Shown here: positions 61,368 through 64,000 of the stretch, one piece after another
Numbering within the stretch: position 1 is the stretch's first letter
How the letters are laid out: every line of letters begins with the position of its first letter
DNA from: Brevibacterium renqingii
GTDB taxonomy: Bacteria > Actinomycetota > Actinomycetes > Actinomycetales > Brevibacteriaceae
Assembly: GCF_017808105.1 (NCBI RefSeq)
Contig: NZ_JADBHF010000010.1
Location: forward strand, 62,001-126,000
Length of the DNA: 64,000 nt
Reading direction: 5' to 3'
The notes under the pieces: generated by a model
Databases searched by the model: none
Told to the model about the DNA's origin: nothing
What the model saw: only the letters and a program-made list of their open reading frames with translations
Translations under genes and position numbers: made by a program

Positions 61368-64000
61368 TGGATGGCCGCCTTGACGGCCGCGATGGCGGCC
61401 GGGATCGCTGCCGGGTCGCTGCCGCCGCCCTGGGCGAGGTCGGGTTTGCCGCCGCCTCCGCCGCCGAGCTCGCCGCAGGCCTGGGACACGAGCCGACCGG
61501 CCTGCAGTCCGACTGTGCGGGCCGCCTCGGTGGTCGCGATGACCACGACGGGTTTGCCGCTGCTCACACCGAGTCCCAGCACCACGGCCTGACGGTCGCT
61601 CACCCGTGCACGGAGATCGGTGACGACGGTGCGGACGTCTCCGCCGCTTGCGACCTCGCCGAGATCGGCGACGACGAAGAGCGTCGCGCCCACGGTCTGG
61701 GCGTCGTCGAGGAACTTCCCGGCCGAGGCCAGCAGCTGCTGGGAGTTCAGACGCGAGATCTCCTTCTCAGCATCCTTGAGGCGGCTCATCAGATCGGAGA
61801 CGCGGCCGGGCACGTCGGTGCCCGGGACCTTGAGCATCTCCGAGAGCGAGGACACGATGGTCCGCTCCGCGGCCAGGGACCGGAAGGCGTCCATGCCCAC
61901 GGCTGCTTCGATGCGCCGCACGCCGGAGCCGACGGAGGCTTCGGAGAGCACGGAGATCGGCCCGACCTGGGCAGACGCGCCGACGTGGGTGCCGCCGCAC
62001 AGTTCGCGGGAGAAGGGACCGCCGATGTCGACGACGCGCACGATGTTCGGGTACTTCTCGCCGAACAGTGCCATGGCTCCGGACTTCCGGGCCTCGTCGA
62101 AGGGCATGTACTCGGTGCCGACCTCGTAGTTCGAGCGCACCGCGAGGTTGGCGACCTCTTCGATCTCGGCGCGCATCTGGGTGCTCGGGGCTTCGGGGAA
62201 CGAGTAGTCGAAGCGCATATAGCCGGGCTGGTTGAGCGAGCCCGCCTGCACGGCGTGGTTGCCGAGGATCTCACGCAGCGCCGCGTGGACGAGGTGGGTC
62301 GCGGTGTGCGCCTGGGCGCCCTGGAAACGGTGGTCGTGGTCGACGGCGGCAAGCACCTCGTCGCCGGTGTGCAGCTCTCCGTCGATGATCTCCACGCGGT
62401 GGGCGGGCAGGCCCTTGACCGGGTTCTGCACGTCGGTGACGCGGGCGGTGAACCCATGGCCGGAGATCAGGCCGATATCGGCCCGCTGGCCGCCGGACTC
62501 CGCGTAGAAGGGGGTGAGATCGAGGACGACATCGCCGCTCTGCCCGGTCGTGAGCACCTCGGCGGCCGCGCCGTCGACGACGATTCCGCGGACGCGTGTG
62601 TCGGTTTCGAGCCGGTCGTAGCCGACGAACTCGCTCGTTCCTTCGTCGAGGAGGGCCGAATAGGCCGACAGGTCGGTGTGCCCGCCGCCCTTCTTGGCCT
62701 TCGCGTCGGCCTTGGCGCGAGTGCGCTGCTGGCTCATGAGCTCTCGGAAACCGGCCTCGTCGACGCTCAGTCCGGCCTCGGCGGCCATCTCGAGGGTGAG
62801 ATCGATGGGGAATCCGTGCGTGTCATGGAGGGCGAAGGCGATGTCGCCGCTGATGGTCTTCTCGGATCCGGCGAGGGACTCCGCCGCGTTCGCGAACAGC
62901 TGGGTGCCGGATTCGAGGGTGCGCAGGAACGCCTTCTCCTCGGCATAGGCCACGCGTGAGATCCGGTCGAACTCCGTTTCGAGTTCCGGGTACGACAGCT
63001 TCATCGCCTGCATCGACACGGGCAGCAGTTCGGGCAGGACTTCGTCCTTGACTCCGAGCAGGCGCATTGCGCGCACAGCACGGCGGAGCAGTCGGCGGAG
63101 GATGTAGCCGCGTCCTTCATTGCCCGGGCGGACTCCGTCGCCGATGATGATCAGCGCCGAGCGGACGTGGTCGGCGACGACGCGCATCTGCACGTCCGCT
63201 TGCTCATCATTGCCGTAGGCTCGGCCGGACAGACGGCTGGCGGCTTCGATGACGGGGAACACCTCGTCGATCTCGTACATGTTCTCCACACCCTGCAGCA
63301 GGAAGGCCACGCGCTCGAGACCCATGCCGGTGTCGATGTTCTTCGCCGGCAGCTCGCCTGCGATGTCGAAGTCGACCTTCGAGCGGACCTCGCTGAGCTC
63401 GAACTCCATGAACACGAGGTTCCAGATCTCGATGTAGCGGTCTTCGTCGGCCACGGGGCCGCCTTCGACTCCGTAGTCGGGTCCGCGGTCGAAGTAGATC
63501 TCCGAGCAGTACCCGCCGGGGCCGGGCTGGCCGGTGTGCCAGAAGTTGTCCTCGCTGTCGCGCAGCTGGATCCGATGGCGTGGGATCGAGGTCTCCTCGA
63601 GCCACAAGTCGATCGTCTCCGAATCGTCCTCGTGCACGGTCGCCCACAGGAGCTCAGGGTCGAACCCGAGTCCGCCCTCGGCGATGGGGTTCGTCAGCAG
63701 TCCCCAGGCGAACCGGATGGCCTCGCGTTTGAAGTAGTCGCCGAAGGAGAAGTTGCCGTTCATCTGGAAGAAGGTGCCGTGGCGCGTCGTCTTTCCGACC
63801 TCTTCGATATCGGCGGTGCGCACGCACTTCTGCACGCTCGTGGCACGGTTGAACGGAGCGGGTTCACGGCCGGTGAGGTAGGGGATGAACTGAACCATTC
63901 CTGCGATGTTGAACAGGATGGACGGATCGGAGCTGATCACCGACGCTGAGGGGACCACGGTGTGCCCGTTCGCTTCGAAGTAGTCCAACCAGCGTTGTTT
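61364..64000 (-). CDS. alaS: Alanyl-tRNA synthetase (5' end outside window)
   Basis: 878 codons are visible; the first few residues lie beyond 64000, as the frame still reads KQRWLDYFEANG at the edge. The class II catalytic core is N-terminal, with GTFFQMNGNFSFGDYFK. The editing domain has HTATHLVHAALRE and CGGTHV zinc ligands. The C-terminal DHHA1/C-Ala part ends with a glycine-rich GGGGGGKPDLAQGGG stretch. It charges tRNA-Ala and clears mischarged Ser/Gly. Confidence 0.98.
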   Translation of the reverse strand, partial: KQRWLDYFEANGHTVVPSASVISSDPSILFNIAGMVQFIPYLTGREPAPFNRATSVQKCVRTADIEEVGKTTRHGTFFQMNGNFSFGDYFKREAIRFAWGLLTNPIAEGGLGFDPELLWATVHEDDSETIDLWLEETSIPRHRIQLRDSEDNFWHTGQPGPGGYCSEIYFDRGPDYGVEGGPVADEDRYIEIWNLVFMEFELSEVRSKVDFDIAGELPAKNIDTGMGLERVAFLLQGVENMYEIDEVFPVIEAASRLSGRAYGNDEQADVQMRVVADHVRSALIIIGDGVRPGNEGRGYILRRLLRRAVRAMRLLGVKDEVLPELLPVSMQAMKLSYPELETEFDRISRVAYAEEKAFLRTLESGTQLFANAAESLAGSEKTISGDIAFALHDTHGFPIDLTLEMAAEAGLSVDEAGFRELMSQQRTRAKADAKAKKGGGHTDLSAYSALLDEGTSEFVGYDRLETDTRVRGIVVDGAAAEVLTTGQSGDVVLDLTPFYAESGGQRADIGLISGHGFTARVTDVQNPVKGLPAHRVEIIDGELHTGDEVLAAVDHDHRFQGAQAHTATHLVHAALREILGNHAVQAGSLNQPGYMRFDYSFPEAPSTQMRAEIEEVANLAVRSNYEVGTEYMPFDEARKSGAMALFGEKYPNIVRVVDIGGPFSRELCGGTHVGASAQVGPISVLSEASVGSGVRRIEAAVGMDAFRSLAAERTIVSSLSEMLKVPGTDVPGRVSDLMSRLKDAEKEISRLNSQQLLASAGKFLDDAQTVGATLFVVADLGEVASGGDVRTVVTDLRARVSDRQAVVLGLGVSSGKPVVVIATTEAARTVGLQAGRLVSQACGELGGGGGGKPDLAQGGGSDPAAIPAAIAAVKAAIQ

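Overview
The window is high-GC, densely packed actinobacterial chromosome. The evidence is an actinobacterial-type integration host factor next to gmk and rpoZ, a CoaE-GrpB fusion, a PdtaR-type ANTAR response regulator, a PriA without a Walker A motif, the pyrR-pyrB-pyrC-(Rv1382-like)-carA-carB-pyrF order, and many GTG starts. The overall gene order suits Micrococcales; a Brevibacterium-like organism is my guess and rests on general resemblance, not on a search. Almost everything is housekeeping and lies on the minus strand. Only a methyltransferase, a thioesterase and a tRNA-Leu are on the plus strand.

Region 1 (1-16.7 kb): terC (cut by the window edge) behind a yybP-ykoY-type manganese riboswitch; uvrB; coaE-grpB; a polytopic membrane protein; rpsA; a SAM methyltransferase convergent with polA; a thioesterase divergent from polA through an almost symmetric -10 element; an ANTAR response regulator; tRNA-Leu(CAA); a roughly 400-base non-coding stretch full of repeats; a dicarboxylate/amino-acid symporter; pyruvate kinase.

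Region 2 (16.7-35.1 kb): gltBD, with a perfect palindrome just after its predicted transcription start, then a mixed his/trp supra-operon. In transcription order this is hisE, hisG, a PH-domain membrane protein, a CaiB-type CoA-transferase, a fused AccD/AccA-like carboxyltransferase, hisF, hisI, trpE, a Trp-associated membrane protein, an HGxxPAAW protein, trpC, trpB, trpA and an unusually divergent lgt. The two acyl-CoA genes look like an insertion into the his block.

Region 3 (35.1-64 kb): a long series of minus-strand housekeeping genes. In transcription order these are alaS (cut by the edge), ruvX, mltG, aroE, a prepilin-peptidase-like gene, aroC, aroK, aroB, efp, nusB, pyrR, pyrB, pyrC, an Rv1382-like gene, carA, carB, pyrF, mihF, gmk, rpoZ, coaBC, metK, priA, fmt, rsmB, rpe and pnuC. 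Many junctions are 4-base ATGA/GTGA overlaps. The pyr operon begins with a candidate PyrR-binding hairpin that pairs with the Shine-Dalgarno sequence.

A pattern across the window is a TANNNT hexamer 6-7 bases before an ATG or GTG (uvrB, coaE, polA, the response regulator, pyk, hisE, fmt, metK, aroC). This predicts leaderless transcripts for these genes and fixes several start codons. I found no mobile element, CRISPR array, prophage or obvious new defence or secondary-metabolism system. The most unusual items are the divergent Lgt, the acyl-CoA gene pair inside the his/trp operon, and several regulatory-looking repeats.
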